This document shows positions 1 through 5,208 of a stretch of DNA of 5,239 bases, piece after piece (positions within the stretch are counted from its first letter, which is position 1; each line of letters begins with the position of its first letter). The notes under the pieces are model-generated. The model had not been told where the DNA came from. It was given only the letters and a program-made list of their open reading frames with translations, and ran no database searches. The stretch is taken from the NCBI GenBank assembly GCA_031273285.1, contig JAISSE010000264.1, forward strand, positions 1 to 5,239, in the 5' to 3' direction. Origin of the DNA: Prevotellaceae bacterium (lineage in GTDB: Bacteria; Bacteroidota; Bacteroidia; Bacteroidales; UBA932). Both the position numbers and the translations under genes were made by a program.

Positions 1-114
1 ACTCCTAAAAACTTGATTTTTCAAGGCAGACAAGATTTTTAAACCGGAGTTTACTAATTGTAAATGAGGATTTAAAAATTGAAGTCGAACGCCGAAAAAG
101 CAGTTTTTAGGAGT
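1..114. repeat. Imperfect 114-bp palindromic repeat, left copy of an interspersed repeat family
   Basis: Bases 1-43 recur at 4233-4276 with one A-to-G change and one extra T. Here the segment is also half of a large inverted repeat. The first 22 bases (from ACTCCTAAAAACTTG) match the reverse complement of 94-114 with one substitution and one indel; the outer 11 bp (1-11 against 104-114) are perfect. GATTTTTAAA (34-43) faces TTTAAAAATT (71-80), and at the centre TTTAC (50-54) faces GTAAA (60-64). The symmetry axis is near base 57. The outer end continues past the left arm's partner as GGAGTTCCC (110-118), so the left arm probably starts with GGGAACTCC just outside the window. No open reading frame is credible in it. 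It could be a REP/MITE-like element or a strong RNA hairpin; no transposase accompanies it. Confidence 0.75.
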
Positions 115-147
115 TCCCTAGAGCGGTGATGTGCGACAAAAATCCCA

Positions 148-180
148 TCTGTCAGGTGCGGCAACGCTATGCCGAACAGA
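148..180. repeat. Hairpin carrying the CGCTAYGCCGAA repeat module
   Basis: TCTGT (148-152) pairs with ACAGA (176-180), and inside it CGGCA (159-163) pairs with TGCCG (170-174) around the loop ACGCTA, with an asymmetric internal loop between the two helices. Bases 165-176 (CGCTATGCCGAA) match 4286-4297 (CGCTACGCCGAA) with one mismatch, which links this hairpin to the repeat cluster downstream of dnaB. Its role is unknown; it may be part of the same composite repeat as 1-114 or an RNA structure near the end of an upstream transcript. Confidence 0.5.
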
Positions 181-195
181 GGTAGTAGAATCAGT

Positions 196-210
196 TGATT
201 AGATTAATCA
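196..210. promoter_or_regulatory. Inverted repeat TGATTA-GAT-TAATCA, possible operator
   Basis: Perfect 6-bp arms (196-201 and 205-210) are separated by 3 bp. The site lies directly upstream of the -33-like TTTTTG of the protease promoter, where a transcription factor could act. The following CTTTTTG would also allow a weak A/T-stem terminator for an upstream transcript. I cannot name a regulator; the site is short and the region is AT-rich, so chance is possible. Confidence 0.35.
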
Positions 211-211
211 C

Positions 212-250
212 TTTTTGTTAGAACATCGAAACTGTTTTTTTATACCTTTG
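212..250 (+). promoter_or_regulatory. Bacteroidetes-type promoter for the S9 peptidase gene
   Basis: TACCTTTG at 243-250 matches the -7 consensus TAnnTTTG recognised by the primary sigma factor of Bacteroidetes. A TTTTTG at 212-217 is the best -33 candidate, but the spacer of 25 bp is longer than the usual 19-21, so the -33 assignment is weak. Transcription would begin around 256-258 and give a leader of roughly 95 nt before the ATG at 351. Confidence 0.65.
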
Positions 251-283
251 CAAACATTAATTCGACATTGATTGAGTTCATAA

Positions 284-301
284 ATTGATGGAATTGATGG
301 A
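284..301 (+). repeat. Tandem 9-bp duplication in the protease leader
   Basis: ATTGATGGA occurs twice in immediate succession (284-292 and 293-301). The second copy also starts a small inverted repeat, ATTGA (293-297) with TCAAT (302-306). It lies in the predicted 5' untranslated leader between the -7 element and the start codon. It may be a slippage product or influence leader structure; no function can be assigned. Confidence 0.45.
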
Positions 302-350
302 GTCAATGAATAATTATATTGATATTAATTAAATAAATATACTATAAAAC

Positions 351-2483
351 ATGAAAATAATAAATGCTTTTTTTCTCACAGTGTTGTTTGGGAGCAGCGC
401 AGTTGCACAAAAACAGACTCTAACCGGCGAACAGATATTTCGTATCCAGCGTTCCCACAATCCCGTTGAAATTGTTAAATGGCTCGACGACGATTCGTTT
501 ATAACACAAAAACGGGAAAATGATAAAATATCCTTCTCCATGGTAAAAATCAAAACTAAGGAACAAATCAGTTTGAATGAAAACGAAACAGCTCAATATC
601 TGCCGAAACAGCTCAAAAAACTTGAATCCGGAAACGGGGACATTATTTATGAGGGCGAAACTCTGGCGCAGGGCAATAACCGTAATCAGGAACTGTCGCC
701 CGATGGAAAATATATCGCCTATACAAGAAATAATGACCTGTATACAATGCGTTTGTTGGACAAAAAGGAATTTCGTCTGACTCACGACGGAAGCGACGTC
801 ATACTGAACGGTTATGCTTCGTGGGTATATATGGAGGAAATCCTTGGGAGGTCGTCGCATTACAAGGCTTTCTGGTGGTCGCCGGACAGTAAAACCATAG
901 CCTTTTTCCGCACCGACGATTCTAAGGTGCCAACATTTACCGTCACCGACTGCCCGGGACAACACGGATATGTTGAAACGCTACGGTATCCGAAACCGGG
1001 CGATCCGAACCCGGAAATAAAAACAGGATTTGTGAACCCGGAAGGAACAAAAACTGTCTGGGCGGATTTCAGTCAAACGGACGACCAGTATTTCGGCAAA
1101 CCGTGCTGGACGCCTTCGGGACGCAGCATCTGGATGCAATGGATGAACAGAGATCAGAATAATTATAAAATCTTTGACGTCAATATCAACACGGGTGAAA
1201 AAACGGAAATATACAGCGAAACCCAAAAAGCATGGATAGATATTGACAAGGGCAATATTATCAATTTCCTCTCGGACGGCAGAGCGATAATAATAAGCGA
1301 CAGGAGCGGCTATTTCCACCTGTATCTGCATGCCGGCGACGGTTCGCTGATCAATCCCGTAACCTGTGGCGATTTTACCGTGCTGGACATATTGAAAATC
1401 GACGAAAAAAACCGAACCGTGTATTTCACATGCTACAGGGACAATGTCGCGTGCACGGATTTCTACGCGGCGTCGTTCGACGGGAAAAAACTCCAGCGCC
1501 TGTCCTTCGGGAATTACACTCACAGAATCTCCCTGTCGCCAAATGCACGATATTTTGTGTCATCGTATTCAAACGTAAATACCCCCGTCAAAGCGGGACT
1601 GTTCAGCACAAAAGGAAAGCAGATAATGGATCTGGACGATTCGCGCAATGAACAGAATGAGGTCTATGACTGGCCTGCAACAGAATTAATCACGGTCAGA
1701 AGCAAAGATGACAAATACGATCTGCCCATGCGCGTTACTTTGCCCGTGAAGATGGAAAAAGACAGGAAATATCCCGTTCTCATAGACGTTTACGGAGGTC
1801 CGGCAGCTGTCACCGTAAGGCAGGGATGGACGGGCAATGCGAAACTCTTAAACTGGTATTCGCACGAGGGATTGATCCATGTTTCGCTGGATCACAGAGG
1901 AAGCCTGCATTTTGGCAAAAAAGGGCAGGAGGAAATGCACCGGAATCTTGGCGCTGTGGAAGTTTCCGACTATGCCGACTGCGTGAAATGGCTGATCGAA
2001 AACACTCAGGCTGACCCGGAACGAATCTGCATAAACGGATTCAGCTATGGAGGATATATAACGTGTTTCGCTTTGGCGTATGCTCCCGACGTGTTTACGC
2101 ACGGCATCGCCGGAGGCAGCGTCACCGACTGGATGCTGTACGACGCGCCTTACACCGAACGGTATATGGATCATCCGAAGGATAATCCGGACGGATACAT
2201 GCAGTCTTCCGTGATGACTCATGCTGAGAAACTGAAGGGTAAACTGCTCTTAACTCATGGACTGCTGGACGAAAATGTCCATGCCCAAAATACTTTCCAG
2301 CTTGTGAGCGCTCTGGAAGACTTGAATAAAGATTTCGAGCTGGTTGTTTATCCTTCGAGCAGACACGGTTACGGAGGCGCAAAATCGGTGCATTTCAGAA
2401 ATCTGCAAATCAGGTTTGTCTATGAACATTTACTTCGGAAACCCGTCCCGGAAGTATTGAAAAAGGAGATGAAGTTTCCTTGA
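351..2483 (+). CDS. Secreted S9B serine peptidase, dipeptidyl-peptidase IV family
   Basis: A 710-residue prolyl-specific exopeptidase of family S9B, expected to release N-terminal dipeptides (Xaa-Pro or Xaa-Ala) from peptides in the periplasm. Residues 1-19 form a signal peptide with a hydrophobic core and an AVA cleavage site before Gln20. The N-terminal half is the DPPIV_N beta-propeller; it contains WVYMEEI with Glu162-Glu163, matching the paired glutamates that hold the substrate N-terminus, followed by FWWSPDS. The C-terminal hydrolase domain (about 480-700) has YGGP (Tyr481, oxyanion hole), GFSYGGY (nucleophile Ser565), YTERYM (601-606), HGLLDENVH (Asp640, Asn642) and RHGYGG (His672). 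Length fits the family (about 700-750). Family motifs usually read GWSYGG; Trp is Phe here. The ATG at 351 is chosen because it gives the signal peptide directly; it has an A-rich leader and no Shine-Dalgarno. Prolyl tripeptidyl peptidases belong to the same family, so exact specificity (dipeptide or tripeptide) is uncertain. It is transcribed alone from its own promoter. Confidence 0.95.
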   Translation: MKIINAFFLTVLFGSSAVAQKQTLTGEQIFRIQRSHNPVEIVKWLDDDSFITQKRENDKISFSMVKIKTKEQISLNENETAQYLPKQLKKLESGNGDIIYEGETLAQGNNRNQELSPDGKYIAYTRNNDLYTMRLLDKKEFRLTHDGSDVILNGYASWVYMEEILGRSSHYKAFWWSPDSKTIAFFRTDDSKVPTFTVTDCPGQHGYVETLRYPKPGDPNPEIKTGFVNPEGTKTVWADFSQTDDQYFGKPCWTPSGRSIWMQWMNRDQNNYKIFDVNINTGEKTEIYSETQKAWIDIDKGNIINFLSDGRAIIISDRSGYFHLYLHAGDGSLINPVTCGDFTVLDILKIDEKNRTVYFTCYRDNVACTDFYAASFDGKKLQRLSFGNYTHRISLSPNARYFVSSYSNVNTPVKAGLFSTKGKQIMDLDDSRNEQNEVYDWPATELITVRSKDDKYDLPMRVTLPVKMEKDRKYPVLIDVYGGPAAVTVRQGWTGNAKLLNWYSHEGLIHVSLDHRGSLHFGKKGQEEMHRNLGAVEVSDYADCVKWLIENTQADPERICINGFSYGGYITCFALAYAPDVFTHGIAGGSVTDWMLYDAPYTERYMDHPKDNPDGYMQSSVMTHAEKLKGKLLLTHGLLDENVHAQNTFQLVSALEDLNKDFELVVYPSSRHGYGGAKSVHFRNLQIRFVYEHLLRKPVPEVLKKEMKFP

Positions 2484-2560
2484 ATCTTTCCCGAAAAACG
2501 GATAATGATGGAAGCAATAACCCGTTTGCAAGTCAGCCGTTTGTTGATTCGCTCTGTAAA

Positions 2561-2586
2561 AAGATGCTTTATCTTCCGTTTTTTTT
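2561..2586 (+). terminator. Weak terminator-like hairpin between the peptidase gene and dnaB
   Basis: AAGAT (2561-2565) and ATCTT (2571-2575) form a 5-bp stem with loop GCTTT, followed by CCG and eight Ts (2579-2586). A wider pairing of AAAAACGG (2494-2501) with CCGTTTTT (2576-2583) is also possible. The stem is short and AT-rich, and the T-run ends only two bases before the dnaB -7 element, so it may simply be promoter-upstream sequence. It is the only terminator candidate for the peptidase transcript in the 139-bp spacer. Confidence 0.3.
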
Positions 2587-2588
2587 AA

Positions 2589-2596
2589 TACATTTG
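2589..2596 (+). promoter_or_regulatory. Bacteroidetes-type -7 element for dnaB
   Basis: TACATTTG matches TAnnTTTG exactly and is preceded by a T-run. No good -33 TTG is present at 19-21 bp upstream; the sequence there is GCTTTATC. The predicted start near 2602-2604 would leave a leader of only about 20 nt before the ATG at 2623. The leader is A-rich (TTAGAAAAAATACGCA) with no Shine-Dalgarno, as is usual for this phylum. This argues that dnaB has its own promoter and does not depend on read-through from the peptidase gene. Confidence 0.6.
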
Positions 2597-2622
2597 CAGC
2601 TAAAATTTAGAAAAAATACGCA

Positions 2623-4164
2623 ATGGCAAAATTATTGACTAATAAATTAAATTCCGTAGAATTAACTGCGCTCGAATCGGGTAAAAAGCCGCCTCAGGCA
2701 ATTGATATGGAGGAGGCTGTGCTGGGCGCTCTGCTGATTGAAAATACAGCGATAATAGATATTCAGGAACTGTTGACGCCCGAAAGTTTTTATCTGGAAA
2801 CACATCAGAAGATATATCGATCGATACTCGGTCTGTCGGGGCGGCACGACGCGATTGACATATACACCGTAGCCGCCGAATTGAAGAAGGACAACAGTCT
2901 GGAGTTTGTGGGCGGACCGTATTATCTGGCGCAGCTTTCGAGCAAAATCGGTTCTGCCGCGCATATCGAATATCATGCCAAGATTATTGCACAGAAGTAT
3001 ATACAGAGGAAACTGATAGAAATTTCGTCGGACATACAGCGCGAGGCTTTTGACGATAAAACGGACGTGAGCGATTTGCTGGATTCGGCGCAACAGAAGA
3101 TATTTGATGTGGCGGAGGGCAATATAAAACGCGAGGCTCAGCATGTGGGGGCGATCATAGAAATGGCAAGTCATGAGATGGAAAATCTGTCAGCCCGCGA
3201 AGGTCAGTTCAGCGGAATCCCTTCGGGCTTCACAAGCTTGGACCGCATCACCTCCGGCTGGCAACCGTCCGATTTGATTATTGTTGCGGCACGTCCTTCG
3301 ATGGGAAAAACGGCGTTTGTGCTGTCAATGGCGCGTTCGATGGCGGTGGAATTTGGCAGGGGAGTAGCCTTTTTCTCTCTGGAAATGTCGTCAATACAAC
3401 TTATAAAGCGTTTGATGATCAGCGAAACGGGGCTTTCGTCCGACAAGATAAAAAACGGCAACCTCGTGGACCACGAATGGTATCAGCTCGAATCCAAACT
3501 TCAGGCTTTAGCCAAAGCCCCCCTGTGGATTGACGATACGCCGGCGCTGTCGATCTACGAGTTTCGTTCCAAGGCGCGGCGATTAGTGCTGAATCATGAT
3601 GTTAAAATAGTAATTATCGACTATCTGCAGCTGATGACCGGACCGCCCGAACTGAAGGGAATGAGAGAACAGGAAGTGTCCTCGGTATCCCGTTCGCTGA
3701 AAGCCATAGCCAAGGAGCTTCAGGTTCCCGTGATTGCCCTGTCGCAGCTGAACCGTTCGGTGGAGACCCGTTCGGGGAATAAACGTCCTCAACTGTCCGA
3801 CCTCCGCGAGTCGGGCGCAATTGAACAGGATGCCGATCTGGTCGCATTTATCCACCGACCCGAATATTATGGACTGTATGAAGATGAAAATAACAATTCC
3901 CTGATCGGGATAGCCGAAATAATCCTCGCAAAACATCGCAACGGAGCGGTGGGTGATGTTAGATTGAGATTCCGCAGCGAGGAAGCCAAATTCTATGACC
4001 TCGAAGACCCCGGAATATCCATCAGCGATTCGGTAAGCAACGAAGTAAAGATGAGTTCCAAGATGAATGACGACCTTGTGATGCAAAATCATTCGCATCC
4101 GCATAACAGTTTCCCTGCCGATATGCATGAATTTGACGTCAAATCGTCGGAAGCTCCTTTTTAA
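2623..4164 (+). CDS. dnaB: Replicative DNA helicase DnaB
   Basis: A 513-residue hexameric 5'-to-3' helicase that unwinds the chromosome at the replication fork and interacts with primase. The N-terminal domain begins near residue 24 with PPQAIDMEEAVLGALL, typical of DnaB, and runs to about 120; a linker leads to the RecA-like domain from about 195 (SGIPSGFTSLDRITSGW). Visible motifs are Walker A ARPSMGKT (Lys229), the catalytic glutamate in FSLEMS (Glu254), Walker B VIIDYLQL (Asp333), the DNA-contact and sensor segment ALSQLNR (371-378), LRESGAIEQDAD (394-405) and the arginine-finger region AKHRNG (Arg439). No intein interrupts the Walker A or the other motifs, where DnaB inteins often sit. 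Length is normal for Bacteroidetes. After about residue 462 there is a polar tail, rich in Ser, Asn, Asp and His, of the variable kind seen at DnaB C-termini. The ATG at 2623 lies just after the -7 element and gives a normal N-terminus. Confidence 0.98.
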   Translation: MAKLLTNKLNSVELTALESGKKPPQAIDMEEAVLGALLIENTAIIDIQELLTPESFYLETHQKIYRSILGLSGRHDAIDIYTVAAELKKDNSLEFVGGPYYLAQLSSKIGSAAHIEYHAKIIAQKYIQRKLIEISSDIQREAFDDKTDVSDLLDSAQQKIFDVAEGNIKREAQHVGAIIEMASHEMENLSAREGQFSGIPSGFTSLDRITSGWQPSDLIIVAARPSMGKTAFVLSMARSMAVEFGRGVAFFSLEMSSIQLIKRLMISETGLSSDKIKNGNLVDHEWYQLESKLQALAKAPLWIDDTPALSIYEFRSKARRLVLNHDVKIVIIDYLQLMTGPPELKGMREQEVSSVSRSLKAIAKELQVPVIALSQLNRSVETRSGNKRPQLSDLRESGAIEQDADLVAFIHRPEYYGLYEDENNNSLIGIAEIILAKHRNGAVGDVRLRFRSEEAKFYDLEDPGISISDSVSNEVKMSSKMNDDLVMQNHSHPHNSFPADMHEFDVKSSEAPF

Positions 4165-4315
4165 AGTCAGCCAAAACAACGCGCGCCGATACTTTAAACG
4201 CCAAAGGTTTGATGTAAAAAGATGTAAAGGGAACTCCTGAAAACTTGATTTTTTCAAGGCAGACAAGATTTTTAAAGTAGCGTCCCGCTACGCCGAAACT
4301 AAAGGCTTCCAGATT

Positions 4316-4349
4316 GCAGACCCGCTTGCAACAAGGCGGGTCTGCGCTT
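4316..4349 (+). terminator. GC-rich stem-loop downstream of dnaB, candidate terminator
   Basis: GCAGACCCGC (4316-4325) and GCGGGTCTGC (4336-4345) form a perfect 10-bp stem with a 10-base loop that can add three more pairs (TTG with CAA). GCTTTT follows the stem. The T tract is short, but this is the most stable compact hairpin after the dnaB stop, about 150 nt downstream. On the minus strand no T tract follows, so it would act on dnaB transcripts only. It lies inside the composite repeat and may instead be simply one of its palindromes. Confidence 0.45.
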
Positions 4350-4404
4350 TTAGCGGGTACTAAAGATTTTAAAGTCTTTAAGGTCCTTAAAGTGGAAGCG
4401 CTTC

Positions 4405-4524
4405 CGTTCGGCGTAGCGTCATTGGCAGCGAAGCGAAGAAGCAATCCTGAAATATACTTTTTTTATGCTTTATGTTTTTCCGGATTGCTTCGGCTTGCGC
4501 CTGCCAATGACGCTACGTCGAACG
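4405..4524. repeat. Long inverted repeat with 43-bp arms (REP/MITE-like)
   Basis: The left arm (4405-4447) and the reverse complement of the right arm (4482-4524) agree at 23 of the first 24 positions (from CGTTCGGCGTAGCG to GGCAG) and at all of the last 10 (GAAGCAATCC). The 9 bp between realign only with small gaps. The 34-bp loop (4448-4481) is AT-rich. The arm text, CGTCATTGGC followed by GCGAAGCGAAGAAGCAATCC, resembles from memory the CGTCATTGCGAGCGAAG-type palindromic repeats scattered in many bacterial genomes; this was not searched. It would fold as a roughly 120-nt hairpin in RNA or a cruciform in DNA. Confidence 0.75.
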
Positions 4525-4593
4525 AAGGGAACTCCATCCATAGCGCCTCAAAATAAGATTTAGCCAAGAATCAGTCGATTTTTTTTTACCCAC

Positions 4594-4677
4594 GGTTACC
4601 GGAATATAAGAATCGCGCGATTCTATTCGTACTCGGTTACTGAGGAGCATAGAATCGCGCGATTCCGGTCTCCTCAC
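4594..4677. repeat. Tandem repeat of about 41 bp with GAATCGCGCGATTC palindromes
   Basis: Two units each start with GGTTAC (4594 and 4635) and carry the perfect 14-bp palindrome GAATCGCGCGATTC (4610-4623 and 4652-4665), with centres 42 bp apart. The first palindrome extends to 16 bp (4609-4624). The second is nested concentrically inside TGAGGAG (4641-4647) and CTCCTCA (4670-4676) with 4-base internal loops on each side. A half-site AGAATCG recurs at 4692-4698, one period further on. The spacing is four helical turns, which would put two bound dimers on the same DNA face; alternatively it is a repeat array with no regulatory role. Confidence 0.6.
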
Positions 4678-4715
4678 TTGTCGGGGACAAAAGAATCGAA
4701 CACTTCCTCAGTAAC
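4636..4715. other. Mutually exclusive hairpins sharing TGAGGA
   Basis: GTTACTGAGGA (4636-4646) is perfectly complementary over 11 bp to TCCTCAGTAAC (4705-4715). The same TGAGGAG (4641-4647) can instead pair with CTCCTCA (4670-4676). The two foldings cannot coexist in one RNA, a geometry seen in attenuators, but no transcript through this region is known and no peptide or ligand domain was recognised. It may equally be a by-product of the repeat structure. Confidence 0.35.
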
Positions 4716-4828
4716 AGGCATTAAAAATCCGCATAAGCGGGAGCTGCTAAAGATTGAACGTTTCAACAAAGAAAACAACGAGTAAAAACTGCGATAATTT
4801 GAATCTTAATCAACAAAATCGCTATTTT

Positions 4829-4844
4829 TATGTTAAAAAACATA
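4829..4844. promoter_or_regulatory. Distal TATGTTAAAAAACATA palindrome, possible operator
   Basis: TATGTT and AACATA form perfect 6-bp arms around AAAA. The identical 16-mer recurs at 5060-5075, exactly 231 bp downstream. Two exact copies in one upstream region make a specific binding site more likely than chance, although the A/T-rich sequence lowers the surprise. No regulator family is assigned. Confidence 0.5.
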
Positions 4845-4945
4845 ATTGCGGTTATTTTGTGTCTTCATACAATATAATTCATTGATTTTAAATTTTATCA
4901 ACCTGCAAAACGTATGGTTTAACGATAAATTCCGAATTAACTGTA

Positions 4946-4965
4946 CGGCAACATTAATTTTGCCG
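4946..4965. other. CGGCAA/TTGCCG hairpin
   Basis: CGGCAA (4946-4951) and TTGCCG (4960-4965) are perfect 6-bp arms around an 8-base AT-rich loop. No T-run follows on either strand, so it is not a typical terminator. It abuts the GTTTATA cluster and might be part of a protein-binding region. Confidence 0.3.
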
Positions 4966-5002
4966 GTTTATACCCCGTATTCAGTCATATAAACCGTTTA
5001 TA
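4965..5002. promoter_or_regulatory. Cluster of three GTTTATA half-sites including the palindrome TATAAACCGTTTATA
   Basis: TATAAAC (4988-4994) and GTTTATA (4996-5002) are perfect 7-bp arms around a single C. A further GGTTTATA (4965-4972) is the exact inverse of TATAAACC (4988-4995), 15 bp away. The cluster sits about 80-120 bp upstream of the -33 element at 5084, a plausible range for an activator or for a looping repressor. The regulator is unknown. Confidence 0.45.
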
Positions 5003-5059
5003 ACTAAGATACTGTTCTGCGGAAGTACTCAAATTTTCAAGAAAAAAAACGCAGGAAAC

Positions 5060-5075
5060 TATGTTAAAAAACATA
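5060..5075. promoter_or_regulatory. Proximal TATGTTAAAAAACATA palindrome next to the promoter
   Basis: This is an exact copy of the site at 4829-4844. It ends 8 bp before the TTG at 5084-5086, so a protein bound here would lie immediately upstream of the -33 element and could contact RNA polymerase. The position favours an activator; a repressor acting with the distal copy is also possible. Confidence 0.55.
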
Positions 5076-5083
5076 AAAGGGCA

Positions 5084-5113
5084 TTGAATTCGCAGTTTCA
5101 TGACTTACCTTTG
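5084..5113 (+). promoter_or_regulatory. Strong Bacteroidetes promoter reading out of the right edge
   Basis: TTG at 5084-5086 and TACCTTTG at 5106-5113 are separated by 19 bp, which fits the Bacteroidetes -33/-7 arrangement well and better than the other two promoters in the window. Transcription would start near 5119-5121. The only ATG downstream within the window is at 5209, so the leader would be about 90 nt, similar to that of the peptidase gene. Confidence 0.75.
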
Positions 5114-5208
5114 TATCGAGAATAAAAAAAAACAGGGCTGAAATATAATTTATAATTTGAGGACAAAAAAGTTTCCATACTTAAATTAGTATTCATCAGA
5201 AATTGAAC

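Larger units (their letters stand above)
4227..4535. repeat. Composite palindromic repeat element bounded by AAGGGAACTCC direct repeats
   Basis: AAGGGAACTCC occurs at 4227-4237 and 4525-4535 in the same orientation. Between them are the 44-bp head shared with window bases 1-43 (4233-4276); the hairpin GTAGCG-TCC-CGCTAC (4278-4292); a GC-rich hairpin (4316-4345); CTTTAAGG-T-CCTTAAAG (4376-4392); the 12-bp palindrome GGAAGCGCTTCC (4394-4405); and a long inverted repeat (4405-4524). CGCTACGCCGAA (4286-4297) is repeated inverted at 4407-4418 and, with one change, direct at 4511-4522. Open frames across it on both strands merely translate the repeats (Lys-, Phe- and Leu-rich, no recognisable domain) and are not called. 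It is best read as a mosaic non-coding repeat. Whether the flanking 11-mers are element ends or a target duplication cannot be decided here. Confidence 0.7.

Noticed and set aside
420..965. A 181-codon open frame antisense to the peptidase gene
   Set aside because: The coding strand carries a complete, motif-rich peptidase; the antisense product resembles no family I know.
2850..3900. Intein or insertion within dnaB
   Set aside because: Walker A, Walker B and the downstream motifs are contiguous and the protein has normal length, so no intein is present.
3583..4266. A 227-codon open frame antisense to dnaB
   Set aside because: It is a shadow of the dnaB reading frame with no recognisable domain; dnaB is unambiguous on the other strand.
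4139..4444. A 101-codon open frame on the minus strand overlapping the dnaB end
   Set aside because: It runs through the dnaB 3' end and the repeat head; the residues simply mirror the repeats and no domain is recognisable.
4314..4556. An 80-codon open frame on the plus strand downstream of dnaB
   Set aside because: It lies almost wholly in palindromic repeats, its product is a low-complexity translation of repeat units, and there is no promoter or start context.
4571..4590. Nine-T run as an intrinsic terminator
   Set aside because: No stable stem directly precedes it; only a weak GATT/AATC pairing is possible.
4594..4715. Possible CRISPR array or tRNA because of regularly spaced palindromes
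   Set aside because: There are only two full units with no unique spacers of constant length, and no cloverleaf or T-loop sequence could be folded.
4717..4742. Minus-strand terminator: CCGC/GCGG hairpin followed by ATTTTTAA
   Set aside because: The stem is only 4 bp and no leftward gene ends here in the window, so a terminator call is not justified.
5150..5160. A second -7 element at TATAATTTG
   Set aside because: The spacing within the motif does not fit TAnnTTTG (one or three bases between TA and TTTG rather than two), and no TTG lies at the correct distance.
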